A stretch of 64,000 nucleotides of DNA from Actinoplanes teichomyceticus ATCC 31121 (GTDB lineage: Bacteria; Actinomycetota; Actinomycetes; Mycobacteriales; Micromonosporaceae): assembly GCF_003711105.1 (NCBI RefSeq), contig NZ_CP023865.1, forward strand, positions 842,001 through 906,000, read 5' to 3'. Both the position numbers and the translations under genes were made by a program. Below the pieces are notes generated by a model. That model did not search any database and was not told where the DNA came from. It worked only from the letters and a program-made list of their open reading frames with translations. Numbering within the stretch: position 1 is the stretch's first letter; each line of letters begins with the position of its first letter. Positions 54,691-63,184 of this stretch are shown here, piece by piece.

Positions 54691-55977
54691 TCAGCGGGCC
54701 GGTGACCGCGGTGTCCGGTCCGGCGCCGGGGAGCGGTCGCCGGCGGCCGGCCGCGCGGCCGGCACGGGCAGGCTCACCAGCAGCAGGAACGAACCCAGCA
54801 CGAGACTGTTGCGCAGCAGGAAGTCGCGCGGCTCGGTGGCCGGTTCGGCCTCCCGACTGCCCCAGGTGACGAACGAGACCACGCCCCAGAACAGCACGCC
54901 GTACGAGGCCACCAGGCCGCCCCGGAGCAGCCTCCGGCGCCACCCGGCGACCGCGTGCGCGTGCTCGGCCAGCAGGATCAGCGCCGGGACGAACCAGTAG
55001 ACGTGGTGTGGCCAGGTGATCGGGCTGACCAACCCGGCGGTCAGCCCGACCAGGGTGACCCCGAGCAGGTCGTGCCCGCCACGGTGGGCCCGGACGGCGC
55101 GGCGCAGGCCGATCACCGCCACCGTCGCGGCCAGCGCCGCCCAGAGGAGCCGGCTGGGCGGCTCCGGCGCGGTGACCCGGCTGAGCAGACCGTTGATGGA
55201 CTGGTTCGCGGTGTAGAAGGTGTGGCCGACCCGGCTGGTGTCCCAGAACGCGGTGGTCCAGTAGAACCAGGACTCCCCGGGGGCCACGGCCGCGGCCAGT
55301 CCGGTCGCGCCCGCGGCCGTCGCCGCGGAGACGGCGAAGGGCCGCCAGCGGCGGGTGACCGCCAGGTAGACGATGAAGATCGCCGGGACCAGCTTGATCG
55401 CCGCCGCGATGCCGATGCCGATGCCGGCGTACGCGCGCCCCCGGGGAACGGCGTGGCAGAAGTCGAACAGCACCATCGCGACCAGGAGGATGTTGATCTG
55501 CCCGAGCGTCAGGTTCTCCCGGATCGGCTCGATGACCAGCAGCAGGGGAACCGCCGCGCCGGTGAGCCACCAGGAGGCCGCCCGCCCCGCCGCCGGCCGC
55601 GCGTCCCGGTGGATCCGGTAGGTCGTCCAGACCAGCAGGGCGACGGTCACCGCGGTGAGGGCGACCGCCACCACCGGGAAGGGGACCGCCGCCATCGGCA
55701 GCATGAGCAGGGCGGCGAAGGGCGTGTAGGTGAAGTAGAGGGCGCCCTGGATCTCGTCCGGCCGGGCGTAGTCGTACAGCTCGTGACCGTCCGCCCACCA
55801 GGTCATCGCGTCGTAGTAGATGTGCAGGTCGAAATAGTCGTGCCGGTTGCCGTACCAGGCGTAGAAGAGGATCGCGGAGAGCGCCAGGGCGGCACACGTG
55901 GCGATGCGCCGGGCCGTCCGCGGACGTCTCCGGACCGTGTCGTCGATGGCGATGTCCGTTCCCCCTGCGTTGCGCAC
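54691..55977 (-). CDS. DUF2029/GT87-family polyprenol-phosphate mannosyltransferase-like protein
   Basis: 428 residues, about ten membrane helices. The first extracytoplasmic loop has YFDLHIYYDAMTWWADG, carrying the conserved DxxxYY-type acidic motif, and RENLTLGQINILL and SPITWPHHVYW are typical of GT87 enzymes, which use polyprenol-phosphate-mannose in cell-envelope glycan synthesis. GTG start by the only suitable position; no clear ribosome site. Not obviously linked to the neighbouring peptide genes. Confidence 0.8.
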   Translation of the reverse strand: MRNAGGTDIAIDDTVRRRPRTARRIATCAALALSAILFYAWYGNRHDYFDLHIYYDAMTWWADGHELYDYARPDEIQGALYFTYTPFAALLMLPMAAVPFPVVAVALTAVTVALLVWTTYRIHRDARPAAGRAASWWLTGAAVPLLLVIEPIRENLTLGQINILLVAMVLFDFCHAVPRGRAYAGIGIGIAAAIKLVPAIFIVYLAVTRRWRPFAVSAATAAGATGLAAAVAPGESWFYWTTAFWDTSRVGHTFYTANQSINGLLSRVTAPEPPSRLLWAALAATVAVIGLRRAVRAHRGGHDLLGVTLVGLTAGLVSPITWPHHVYWFVPALILLAEHAHAVAGWRRRLLRGGLVASYGVLFWGVVSFVTWGSREAEPATEPRDFLLRNSLVLGSFLLLVSLPVPAARPAAGDRSPAPDRTPRSPAR

Positions 55978-56016
55978 CCGTGTCCGGCCCGGCCTGCGTC
56001 AGCCCCGGCCGGTGGG

Positions 56017-56142
56017 CCGGGTGACCGGGCCGCCCGCGGCGAGCCGGGGCACCGGGCCGCCCGGGGCCGCCGGGTGACCGGGCCGCCCGCAGAAAGCCGG
56101 GGCCACCGGGCCCGGAGCGGGCCGGGGCACCGGGCCGCCCGG
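56017..56142. repeat. Interspersed GC-rich direct repeats
   Basis: A 22-nt stretch at 56043-56064 recurs at 56121-56142, and a GTGACCGGGCCGCCCGC stretch recurs at 56021 and 56074. They fill the interval between two minus-strand genes. Confidence 0.6.
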
Positions 56143-56201
56143 AGGAACGATACGCGGCGCCGGGCGGAGTCCGGCGGAACCGGGCGGACGCACGCCGGCG
56201 G

Positions 56202-56507
56202 TCACCGGCCGCCCGGCACGAACCCCGGGTCCGGGCCACCGTGCTCGGCCCAGACGTGACCGCCTTCGACGCTGATCCCGGGCGTCCCCGCGAGCATCCG
56301 GCCCGGGTCGGCCAGGCCGGCGAGGCAGCGGAGCAGGTCCGCGCTCAGCTCGCCGGCCGCCGTCGCCAGGTCGTCCTCCTCGTCGGACCAGTCGATGTCC
56401 GCCCGGCGCAGCTGCTCGACGGCCGCGCCGGTGACCGCGCCGGAGTCCTCGACGGTGACCGTCAGGCGACAGTAGACCTGCACGGTGATGGGTTGCGGCG
56501 ACGTCAT
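56202..56507 (-). CDS. Small protein downstream of the FxsB-type maturase
   Basis: 101 residues: ITVQVYCRLTVTVEDSGAVT, then an acidic IDWSDEEDDLATAA and the tail VWAEHGGPDPGFVPGGR. No known domain recognised. It is 52 nt downstream of the radical SAM gene and could be an accessory protein or an atypical precursor, since its tail has Trp, His and Phe. It does not end in FxSxx. Confidence 0.65.
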   Translation of the reverse strand: MTSPQPITVQVYCRLTVTVEDSGAVTGAAVEQLRRADIDWSDEEDDLATAAGELSADLLRCLAGLADPGRMLAGTPGISVEGGHVWAEHGGPDPGFVPGGR

Positions 56508-56559
56508 GTGGTGATGGTCGCATCGCGGCGGCGCGGGCGTGCCATCGCCTCGGCCGCGG

Positions 56560-57753
56560 CTACGCCGGTCGGCCCGCGCCGCCCAGGTCGGCGGCCATCC
56601 GCCGGTGCACGTGCCGGATCAGGGCGGCCAGGTCGGCGCAGTAGACCGAGGGATTGCGGAAGCCGCCGGGGGAGCGGTAGCGGTGCGCGTAGTGGCCGCC
56701 CCCGCAGACCCGGTGCAGCGGGCAGTCCCGGCAGGTGTCGCACAGCGCGGCCGCGCCGATCTGCCGGGCCACCACACCGGGATGGCCGAGCACCGCGTCG
56801 AAGTCGTCGCCGAAGACGGTCCGCCCGGTGGCGCAGGCCCCGGGGTACGCCGACTTGAGCGAGTCGGACAGCTCGATCGTGCCGTCGGTCTCGACCACCA
56901 CCACCGCGACCGGGCTCAGGCCGACCTGCTCGGACCGGCTGGAACCACCCAGGACCAGCGCCATCACGTCCTCGAAGAGCCGGATCGAGGTCTCCTGGCG
57001 GGGCGCGTCGTACCAGCGGTCGAAGACGGCGATGAGCCAGTCGGCGCAGTGCCGGTCCGGGGGCGAGTCCCAGTTCGCGTGCGGCAGGAGCAGGTCGATG
57101 GCGGGCGGCCGGTAGCGCAGCAGCGCCTCGTAGCAGGCGAGCGGATCGGTGGCCGGGTCGATCGTGCACAGCAGCCCGGCGAACAGGCCGGCGTGCTCGG
57201 GCGCGGTCAGCAGGCGCAGCCCCCGGTCGACGTCGGCGGAGCTGCCCCGGCCGTCCCCGCGGCGCCGGCGCTGGTCGTTGGCGGCGGCGGTGCCGTCCAG
57301 GCTGACCCCCACCCGGACCCCGTGCCCGCGGAAGACCTCGACGGCGGCCCGGTCGAGCAACGTCCCGTTGGTCTGGATCAGCACGTCCAGGCGGCGCCCG
57401 GCCGGGAACGCGGCCCGGAAGTCGGTGATCAGCTCGTCCAGCCGGGCCGCCCCGGCCAGCAGCGGCTCACCGCCGTGCAGCACCAGGCGCATCCCGGCCA
57501 GGTCGTGCGCGTCGGCGTGGGCGGCCATCCGGGTGGCGGCGCGCAGCCAGGTGTCCCGCGGCATGACCGTCGGGCGGTCCCGCCAGGACTGGTCGGCCAT
57601 CGTGTAGACGTAGCAGTAGTCGCAGGCGAGGTTGCAGCGCTGGTGGACCTTGAGCACCACGTCCCGAAACGGCGTGGGGCGCCAGCCGCCGCGCCGCAGC
57701 GCGCCCACGTCCAGCGTCCGGTCCGGCCAGGAGACCGCGGACGGCGTGCTCAT
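56560..57753 (-). CDS. FxsB-type radical SAM/SPASM peptide maturase
   Basis: 397 residues. VVLKVHQRCNLACDYCYVYTM contains the CxxxCxxC cluster motif; LVLHGGEPLL, IQTNGTLLD and VGVSLDGT are radical SAM core segments; the SPASM-like end has CATGRTVF and CDTCRDCPLHRVCGGG. This is the FxsB family, which makes cyclophane-type crosslinks in FxSxx-ending precursors. ATG with GGGAGGGG upstream. No FxSxx precursor is found within the window. Confidence 0.88.
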   Translation of the reverse strand: MSTPSAVSWPDRTLDVGALRRGGWRPTPFRDVVLKVHQRCNLACDYCYVYTMADQSWRDRPTVMPRDTWLRAATRMAAHADAHDLAGMRLVLHGGEPLLAGAARLDELITDFRAAFPAGRRLDVLIQTNGTLLDRAAVEVFRGHGVRVGVSLDGTAAANDQRRRRGDGRGSSADVDRGLRLLTAPEHAGLFAGLLCTIDPATDPLACYEALLRYRPPAIDLLLPHANWDSPPDRHCADWLIAVFDRWYDAPRQETSIRLFEDVMALVLGGSSRSEQVGLSPVAVVVVETDGTIELSDSLKSAYPGACATGRTVFGDDFDAVLGHPGVVARQIGAAALCDTCRDCPLHRVCGGGHYAHRYRSPGGFRNPSVYCADLAALIRHVHRRMAADLGGAGRPA

Positions 57754-57844
57754 CCAGTCCCCTCCCGGCCGGCCATGTCCGCCTCCATGATGCCGAGGCG
57801 GCCCGCCGCCGGGCCCACCCGGCCGTACTCTCCCGTCCCGGAGG

Positions 57845-57968
57845 CGGCACGGCAGCGCCCGGAGGCGGCCGGGGAGCGCCCGGGGAGCGGCCGGGGAGCG
57901 CCCGGGAAGCGGCCGGGGAGCGCCCGGGAAGCGGCCGGGGAGCGCCCGGAAAGTGGCCGGGGAGCGGG
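57845..57968. repeat. 22-nt tandem repeat upstream of the maturase
   Basis: Units of GGCCGGGGAGCGCCCGGGAA plus GC begin at 57867, 57889, 57911, 57933 and 57955, with a more diverged unit at 57845. The 22-nt period is not divisible by three, so the open frames across it are unlikely to be real. It fills the 260-nt interval 57754-58013. Confidence 0.8.
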
Positions 57969-58013
57969 ACGGCCGGCACCCGTGGGCACCGGCCGTCCCG
58001 CTCCCCGGGCGGG

Positions 58014-59003
58014 TCACTTCTTGGTGACGACGACCTTCTTGCCGGCGGCCTTGATCGTGTAGGTCACCTTCAGACCGGTCCACGGGTTCTTCGCGCTGAT
58101 CCGCACCCCGCCGGTGATGTCGGTGACGGTCACGACCTTGACCTTGGCGGTCCGGTTGAACGTCGCCACGTCCCGCTTCACGACCTTGCGCAGCACGGAG
58201 ACCTTGACGGTGTGCTTGTTCGCCGCGGTCCGCACGTCGGCCGCGCCGCGCTTGGCGAGCTTGCGTACGTCGGCGGCGAGGTCGACGTACGCGAGCGCCT
58301 TGGTGAGGGTGCCGCTGCCGACGGTCTGCGCGGTGGTCGGCAGGGTGATCCGCTGCGCGCCGTACCGCCAGGTGTAGGTCGCGTCGAGGTAGCCCTCGTA
58401 GTTGATCCGGGCGCCGGTCAGCACGCCGGCCGCACTGATCTGGTAGGTGTAGGAGCCCTCCTCGCCGTCGTCGTACCGGTAGGTGACCGACCTGTCGTCG
58501 TGCACCGTCCGGGTGCCCGCGTGCTCGATGTCGTCGGTCAGCACGACGGCCGGGTCGGCGCTGTTGACCCGGGCCCACGAGGTGACGTTCAGGGTGGTCT
58601 TCGGGGTGAAGACGAACGTCGCTCCCGGCTTGCGGATCATCTTGACCGCGGCCCTCTGCTTGGCCGTGGTCAGCGTCTCGTAGATGCCCCGGTTGGCCAC
58701 CGCGTAGGTGGTCTCGCGCAGGCCCGGAACGGCGGCCTTCACCGACGCCCGGCCGCCGACCGGGTCGGTGACGAACGACGCGGACCCGGACTCGCCGCCG
58801 CCGGTCATCCGGAAGTCGCCCGCCCAGCCCTTGGCCTCGGCGGCCCGGGTGGTGCCGGCCGCCGCCTTGAGCGCCTGCGCCATCTGGGTCGCGGTGAGCG
58901 TGGTGGTGGTGTCGGCGGCGAACGCGGCGCCGGGCGCGACCAGCACGCCGGCCGTGACCGAAGCGGTGGCCAGCAGCAGCGCGGGCCGAAGAATGCGGAG
59001 CAC
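58014..59003 (-). CDS. Secreted protein of unknown function
   Basis: About 329 residues. Signal peptide (LRILRPALLLATASVTAGVL to GAAFA) then a beta-rich body with FRMTGGGESGSASFVTDP and LTGARINYEGYLDATYTWR. The shape recalls LppX/LolA-like lipid carriers but no lipobox is present. Lys-rich C-terminus. GTG 59003 follows GGAAGG by 10 nt; GTG 59021 is an in-frame alternative. Confidence 0.65.
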   Translation of the reverse strand: MLRILRPALLLATASVTAGVLVAPGAAFAADTTTTLTATQMAQALKAAAGTTRAAEAKGWAGDFRMTGGGESGSASFVTDPVGGRASVKAAVPGLRETTYAVANRGIYETLTTAKQRAAVKMIRKPGATFVFTPKTTLNVTSWARVNSADPAVVLTDDIEHAGTRTVHDDRSVTYRYDDGEEGSYTYQISAAGVLTGARINYEGYLDATYTWRYGAQRITLPTTAQTVGSGTLTKALAYVDLAADVRKLAKRGAADVRTAANKHTVKVSVLRKVVKRDVATFNRTAKVKVVTVTDITGGVRISAKNPWTGLKVTYTIKAAGKKVVVTKK

Positions 59004-59180
59004 CAGGGGGTGTCCTTCCACTGTCGTGAGTCATCGACGATACGTCACCGTCACGACGATGACGGGCAGCACGATAACCCAGCCGGAGGCAGGCACGGCA
59101 GGGGCGTTCCGGCCTTTTTCGATCATGCTGACGGGTGGTGGCCGGACCCGATCCGGCCCGCGGCGGACCCGGCTGCTTGG

Positions 59181-60026
59181 ATGGTGCCGATGGCCAGGAC
59201 CTTGCGGATCAGCACCCGGAACGCCACCTTCCAGCAGTGGCAGGCGCTGCTGACCAATCGCGCCAAGCGGCACCGGGCCGGTGAGTTCGTGGTCCAGGGG
59301 GTCCGCCCGATCACCCTGGCCGTCGAGCACGGCTGGCCGGTGCGCGCGCTGCTGATCGACGACCGGCGGCGGCTCTCCCGGTGGAGCCGCGACGTGCTGG
59401 AACGGGCGGGCGAGGCGGACCGGTTCGCGCTCGCCGGCGAGCTGATGCACGAGCTGGGCGGCAAGGACGAGGAGTCCCCCGAACTGCTCGCCGTGGTCGG
59501 GATGCCGGCCGACGACCTGTCCCGGATCCCGACCGGCCCGGACATGCTCACCCTGGTCTTCGACCGGCCGGCCACGCCGGCGAACATCGGCGCCCTGGTC
59601 CGGTCGGCCGACGCGTTCGGGGCCTCCGGCCTGGTGGTCACCGGGCACGCCGCCGACCCGTATGACCCGAAGGCCGTGCGGGCCAGCACCGGATCGCTGT
59701 TCGCGCTGCCCGTGGTGCAGGTGTCCAGCCACCGCGAGGTGGTCGACGAGGTGATCGCGCTGCGCCGCGGCGGGCTGCCGGTGGAGATCCTCGGCAGCGA
59801 CGAGGGCGGCGACGTCGAGCTGGCCGAGCACGATCTCACCGGACCGAAAGTGATCGCGATCGGCAACGAGACCCGGGGGCTGAGCGGCGCCTGGCGGGCG
59901 GCCTGCGACCGGATCCTGCGCATCCCGATGGCCGGCGCGGCCAGCTCGCTGAACGCCGCCGCGGCCGGCTCGGTCGTCCTCTACGAGGCCGCCCGGCAAC
60001 GCGGCCTCGCCGCCCGCTCGCGGTAG
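59181..60026 (+). CDS. TrmH/SpoU-family RNA 2'-O-methyltransferase
   Basis: 281 residues. SPOUT motifs: RPATPANIGALVRSADAFGA (motif 1), VIAIGNETRGLS (motif 2), RIPMAGAASSLNAAAAGSVV (motif 3, knot). An N-terminal substrate-binding domain (FVVQGVRPITLAVEHGW) precedes it. Methylates a ribose in rRNA or tRNA with SAM. Start at ATG 59181 or ATG 59190; neither has a ribosome site. Confidence 0.88.
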   Translation: MVPMARTLRISTRNATFQQWQALLTNRAKRHRAGEFVVQGVRPITLAVEHGWPVRALLIDDRRRLSRWSRDVLERAGEADRFALAGELMHELGGKDEESPELLAVVGMPADDLSRIPTGPDMLTLVFDRPATPANIGALVRSADAFGASGLVVTGHAADPYDPKAVRASTGSLFALPVVQVSSHREVVDEVIALRRGGLPVEILGSDEGGDVELAEHDLTGPKVIAIGNETRGLSGAWRAACDRILRIPMAGAASSLNAAAAGSVVLYEAARQRGLAARSR

Positions 60027-60168
60027 CCGCGCCACCGCCGGGGAACGGAGCCTGCGGCGGATCCCGCCGCTGCGGCTGGTCGCCGGCCGACCGGCCCGCG
60101 CCCTCGATGTGCGGGCGCCCGGGTGTCGCAGAGCGCCCCGCCGGGTCGGCCGGACAGCGAGCCTGGTC

Positions 60169-60174
60169 TATGCT
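60169..60174 (+). promoter_or_regulatory. Leaderless -10 box of the LacI gene
   Basis: TATGCT ends 6 nt before GTG 60181, with no Shine-Dalgarno. Confidence 0.5.
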
Positions 60175-60180
60175 CTGCGT

Positions 60181-61203
60181 GTGAAACAGGGCGATGAAAC
60201 AAGAGTCACGGTCCGCGATCTCGCAGCCCGCACCGGTCTCTCCATCGCCACCGTCTCCCGGGTGCTGAACGACCGGGCGAACGTCGCGCCGGACACCCGC
60301 GACCGGGTGCTGCGGGCGATGCACAGCCTGGGGTCGCGAGCGCCGCGCCGCCGCGGTGTCCGGGCCCAGGCGGCCGGCGTCTTCGTCCGCTGCCCGTACG
60401 TCCTGACCGACTACTTCGGGCTGATCGTCTCCGCGGTGGCCGAGGCCCTCGAACCGCACGGGTTGCACGTGATCCTTAACGCCGGCACCGCCGCGCAGCA
60501 GGCCCGGGTGCTGCCCACCCTGCCGGAGCGGCGCGACGTGGCCGGCGCGGTGCTGATCCTGCCCCCGGAGCCGGGCGCCGAGCTGGTCCGGCTGCGCGAC
60601 CGAGGCTTCCCGTTCGTGCTGGTGGACCCGCGGATCTCGCCGCCCCGGGACGTCGCCGCGGTGTCCGCCGCGCACTTCGCCGGCGCCCGGGCGCTGACCG
60701 CCCACCTGATCGAGCTGGGGCACCGCCGGATCGGCATCATCGGCGGGCCGCGGGACTGGCTGGCCAGCGACAACCGCTTCCACGGCTACCTCGCGCCGCT
60801 GGCCGACGCGGGGGTGCTGGCCGATCCGGGCCTGACCCGGTTCGTCGCCGAGCCGACCACCGAGCTGGGCTACCGGGCCGCCGCCGAGCTGCTGGACCTG
60901 GCGCGGCGGCCGACCGCGCTGCTGGCCTTCAACGACAAGATGGCGATCGGCGCGCTGCGGGCGGCCGCCGAGCGGGGGCTGCGGGTGCCCGCCGACCTGT
61001 CGGTGGCCGGGTTCGACGACATCGAACTCGGCTCGGCCTGCCAGCCGATGCTGACCACGGTGCGCCAGCCGCTCGGCGAGATGGGGCGGATGGCGGTGCA
61101 CCTGCTGCTGCGGATGCTGGGCGGGCACCGGCTGGACGCGTTGCACCTGGAGCTGGCCACCGAGTTGGTGGTGCGCGACTCGACCGGCCCGGCACCGGCT
61201 TGA
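60181..61203 (+). CDS. LacI-family transcriptional regulator
   Basis: 340 residues. VTVRDLAARTGLSIATVSRVLN is the LacI helix-turn-helix and hinge; a periplasmic-binding-like sugar domain follows (VFVRCPYVLTDYF, GHRRIGIIGGPRDW, FNDKMAIGALRAA, VAGFDDIELG). Probably represses the two GH30 genes directly downstream in response to a sugar. GTG 60181 begins right at the DNA-binding domain. Confidence 0.88.
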   Translation: MKQGDETRVTVRDLAARTGLSIATVSRVLNDRANVAPDTRDRVLRAMHSLGSRAPRRRGVRAQAAGVFVRCPYVLTDYFGLIVSAVAEALEPHGLHVILNAGTAAQQARVLPTLPERRDVAGAVLILPPEPGAELVRLRDRGFPFVLVDPRISPPRDVAAVSAAHFAGARALTAHLIELGHRRIGIIGGPRDWLASDNRFHGYLAPLADAGVLADPGLTRFVAEPTTELGYRAAAELLDLARRPTALLAFNDKMAIGALRAAAERGLRVPADLSVAGFDDIELGSACQPMLTTVRQPLGEMGRMAVHLLLRMLGGHRLDALHLELATELVVRDSTGPAPA

Positions 61204-61212
61204 CGTGTTTCA

Positions 61213-61226
61213 CGGTTCCGGAACCG
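61213..61226. promoter_or_regulatory. 14-nt palindrome, likely LacI-type operator
   Basis: CGGTTCCGGAACCG is perfectly palindromic with a central CG, as in LacI operators, and the flanks extend it partly (GTTTC ... GAAAC). It lies between the regulator stop and the first GH30 gene. Confidence 0.5.
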
Positions 61227-61324
61227 AAACGACGCATCCGGAACCCCTGACTCATTGACTGGCGTTTTTGCCGAAGGTTTCCTTCCTGTTACGCCATCCC
61301 CCTTCCGGCAAGGGAGTGCCAGTC

Positions 61325-63184
61325 ATGTCATCCCCCCTCCGTAAAACCCTGCTGGCCGCCGCGGTGGTGGCCGGCAGCGTGCTGCACGCGCCGGCCGCCT
61401 TCGCCGCCGGCGAGACCGTGAACGTCTACCTGACCACCACGTCGGACAGCGCCGGCCGGGTCGTCACCCGCGGGCTGCAACAGCAGGCGGCCGTCGCGTT
61501 CGGGCCGGCCGGCGGTTCCGCCACGGAGACCGTCAACGTCAACGAGGGCGCCACCTACCAGACCTTCGAGGGCGGTGGCGCGTCGATCACCGACACCACC
61601 GCGTACCTGCTGCGGGGCGGCCCGGTCAGCGCGGCCACCCGGGACGCCGTGATGAGCAAGCTGTTCAGCCCGTCGAACGGGATCGGGCTGTCGTTCGTCC
61701 GCAACCCGATCGGCGCGTCCGACCTGTCCCGGCCGGGTCACGTCTCGCTCGACGACACCTGCTGCGACCTGAGCGACTTCGGCGCCAACGGCTACGACAC
61801 GAACGTACGGCTGCTCACCCAGCAGGCCAAGCAGCTCAACCCGGGCCTGCGGGTGATGGGCGTGCCGTGGAGCGCGCCCGGCTGGATGAAGGACAACGGC
61901 CGGATGGACCAGATGGGCTGGCTCAAGTGGGAGCACTACCCCACGTACGCCCAGTACCTGGTCAAGTACCTGCAGAGTTACCAGGCCGCCGGTGTGCCGG
62001 TCGACTACCTGTCGGTGCAGAACGAGCCGAACTGCTGCCAGGCCGCGAACCCGACCGCGATGAACTACCCCGGGATGAGCTGGAACCCGTCCGGGCTGGT
62101 GGAGTTCACCAAGAACCACGTGTACCCGGCGCTGCGCTCGGCCGGCCTGAACACCAAGGTGCTCGTCCACGACTGGAACTACGGCGACTACGCCGCCTTC
62201 GGCTCCGGCATCCTGGCCGACGCCGGGGTGCGCAACGACCCGCTGTTCGGCGGGATCGCCTGGCACGGCTACGCGGGCAGCCCGTCCATCGGCACCGACG
62301 TGCACAACGCCTACCCGTCGGTCCGGCAGTTCGAGACCGAGCACTCCGGCGGCACCTGGATCGCCAACCAGCACAACGAGGACCTGAACGACATCATCAA
62401 CTACACCCGGAACTGGGGTAGCTCGGTGGTCAAGTGGAGCCTCGGCGTGAACCAGAACATGGGTCCGCACAACGGCGGCTGCGGCACCTGCACCGGCCTG
62501 ATCACCGTGCAGGAGGGCGGCGCCCGCGCCGGCCAGGTCGACTACACCGTCGAGTACTACACGATGGGACACCTGACCAAGTTCGTGAAGCCGGGCGCGG
62601 TCCGGATCGACACCAACGCCACCAGCGCGGTGCCGAACGTGGCCTGGCGCAACCCGGACGGGTCGAAGGCGCTGATCGCGCACAACGGCGGCACGTCCGC
62701 GAGCTCGATCCGGGTGAACTGGTCCGGCCAGTCGTTCGTCTACACCCTGCCGGCCCGCACCACGGCGACCTTCACCTGGTCCGGCGCCGCCACCGCGGAG
62801 CCCAGCGGCACGATCACCGGGCTGGCCGGCAAGTGCGTGGACGTGGCCGGGGCGGCCACCGCCAACGGGACCGCGGCCCAGCTGTACACCTGCAACGGCT
62901 CGGTCGCGCAGCGCTGGACCCGGGCCGCCGACGGGACGCTGCGCTCGCTCGGCAAGTGCCTGGACATCGCCGGGCCGAGCACGGCCGACGGCACGCTCAC
63001 CCACCTCTGGGACTGCCACACCGGCAGCTCGCAGAGGTGGACGTACGACGGCGCGTCCGGGCACCTGGTCAACCAGTACTCCGGCAAGTGCCTGGACGTG
63101 AAGGACAACACCTCGGCGGACGCGACCCGGCTGCAGGTGTGGACCTGCACGACCGGCGCCAACCAGAAGTGGGTGCTCAACTGA
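61325..63184 (+). CDS. Secreted GH30 glycosidase with CBM13 (ricin-type) domain
   Basis: 619 residues. Signal peptide (LLAAAVVAGSVLHAPAAFA), GH30 barrel with acid/base Glu in SVQNEPNCC and nucleophile Glu in QFETEHSGG, a C-terminal beta module, and a ricin-B-like CBM13 with three QxW-type repeats (AQRWTR, SQRWTY, NQKWVL). GH30 enzymes are beta-glucosidases, beta-1,6-glucanases or xylanases; substrate not decided. AAGGGAG 9 nt before ATG. Its stop overlaps the next ATG (TGATG). Confidence 0.88.
   Translation: MSSPLRKTLLAAAVVAGSVLHAPAAFAAGETVNVYLTTTSDSAGRVVTRGLQQQAAVAFGPAGGSATETVNVNEGATYQTFEGGGASITDTTAYLLRGGPVSAATRDAVMSKLFSPSNGIGLSFVRNPIGASDLSRPGHVSLDDTCCDLSDFGANGYDTNVRLLTQQAKQLNPGLRVMGVPWSAPGWMKDNGRMDQMGWLKWEHYPTYAQYLVKYLQSYQAAGVPVDYLSVQNEPNCCQAANPTAMNYPGMSWNPSGLVEFTKNHVYPALRSAGLNTKVLVHDWNYGDYAAFGSGILADAGVRNDPLFGGIAWHGYAGSPSIGTDVHNAYPSVRQFETEHSGGTWIANQHNEDLNDIINYTRNWGSSVVKWSLGVNQNMGPHNGGCGTCTGLITVQEGGARAGQVDYTVEYYTMGHLTKFVKPGAVRIDTNATSAVPNVAWRNPDGSKALIAHNGGTSASSIRVNWSGQSFVYTLPARTTATFTWSGAATAEPSGTITGLAGKCVDVAGAATANGTAAQLYTCNGSVAQRWTRAADGTLRSLGKCLDIAGPSTADGTLTHLWDCHTGSSQRWTYDGASGHLVNQYSGKCLDVKDNTSADATRLQVWTCTTGANQKWVLN

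Noticed and set aside
57845..57968. CRISPR array
   Set aside because: Units are contiguous 22-nt repeats without spacers, and no cas genes are adjacent; the Cas4-like gene at 24.5 kb belongs to the PIWI-RE operon.
57750..57989. A 79-codon repeat peptide (PLPGRSPAASRALPGR) overlapping the maturase start, considered as its precursor
   Set aside because: It is created by a 22-nt tandem array; the period is not a multiple of three and all frames look alike. It has no FxSxx end.
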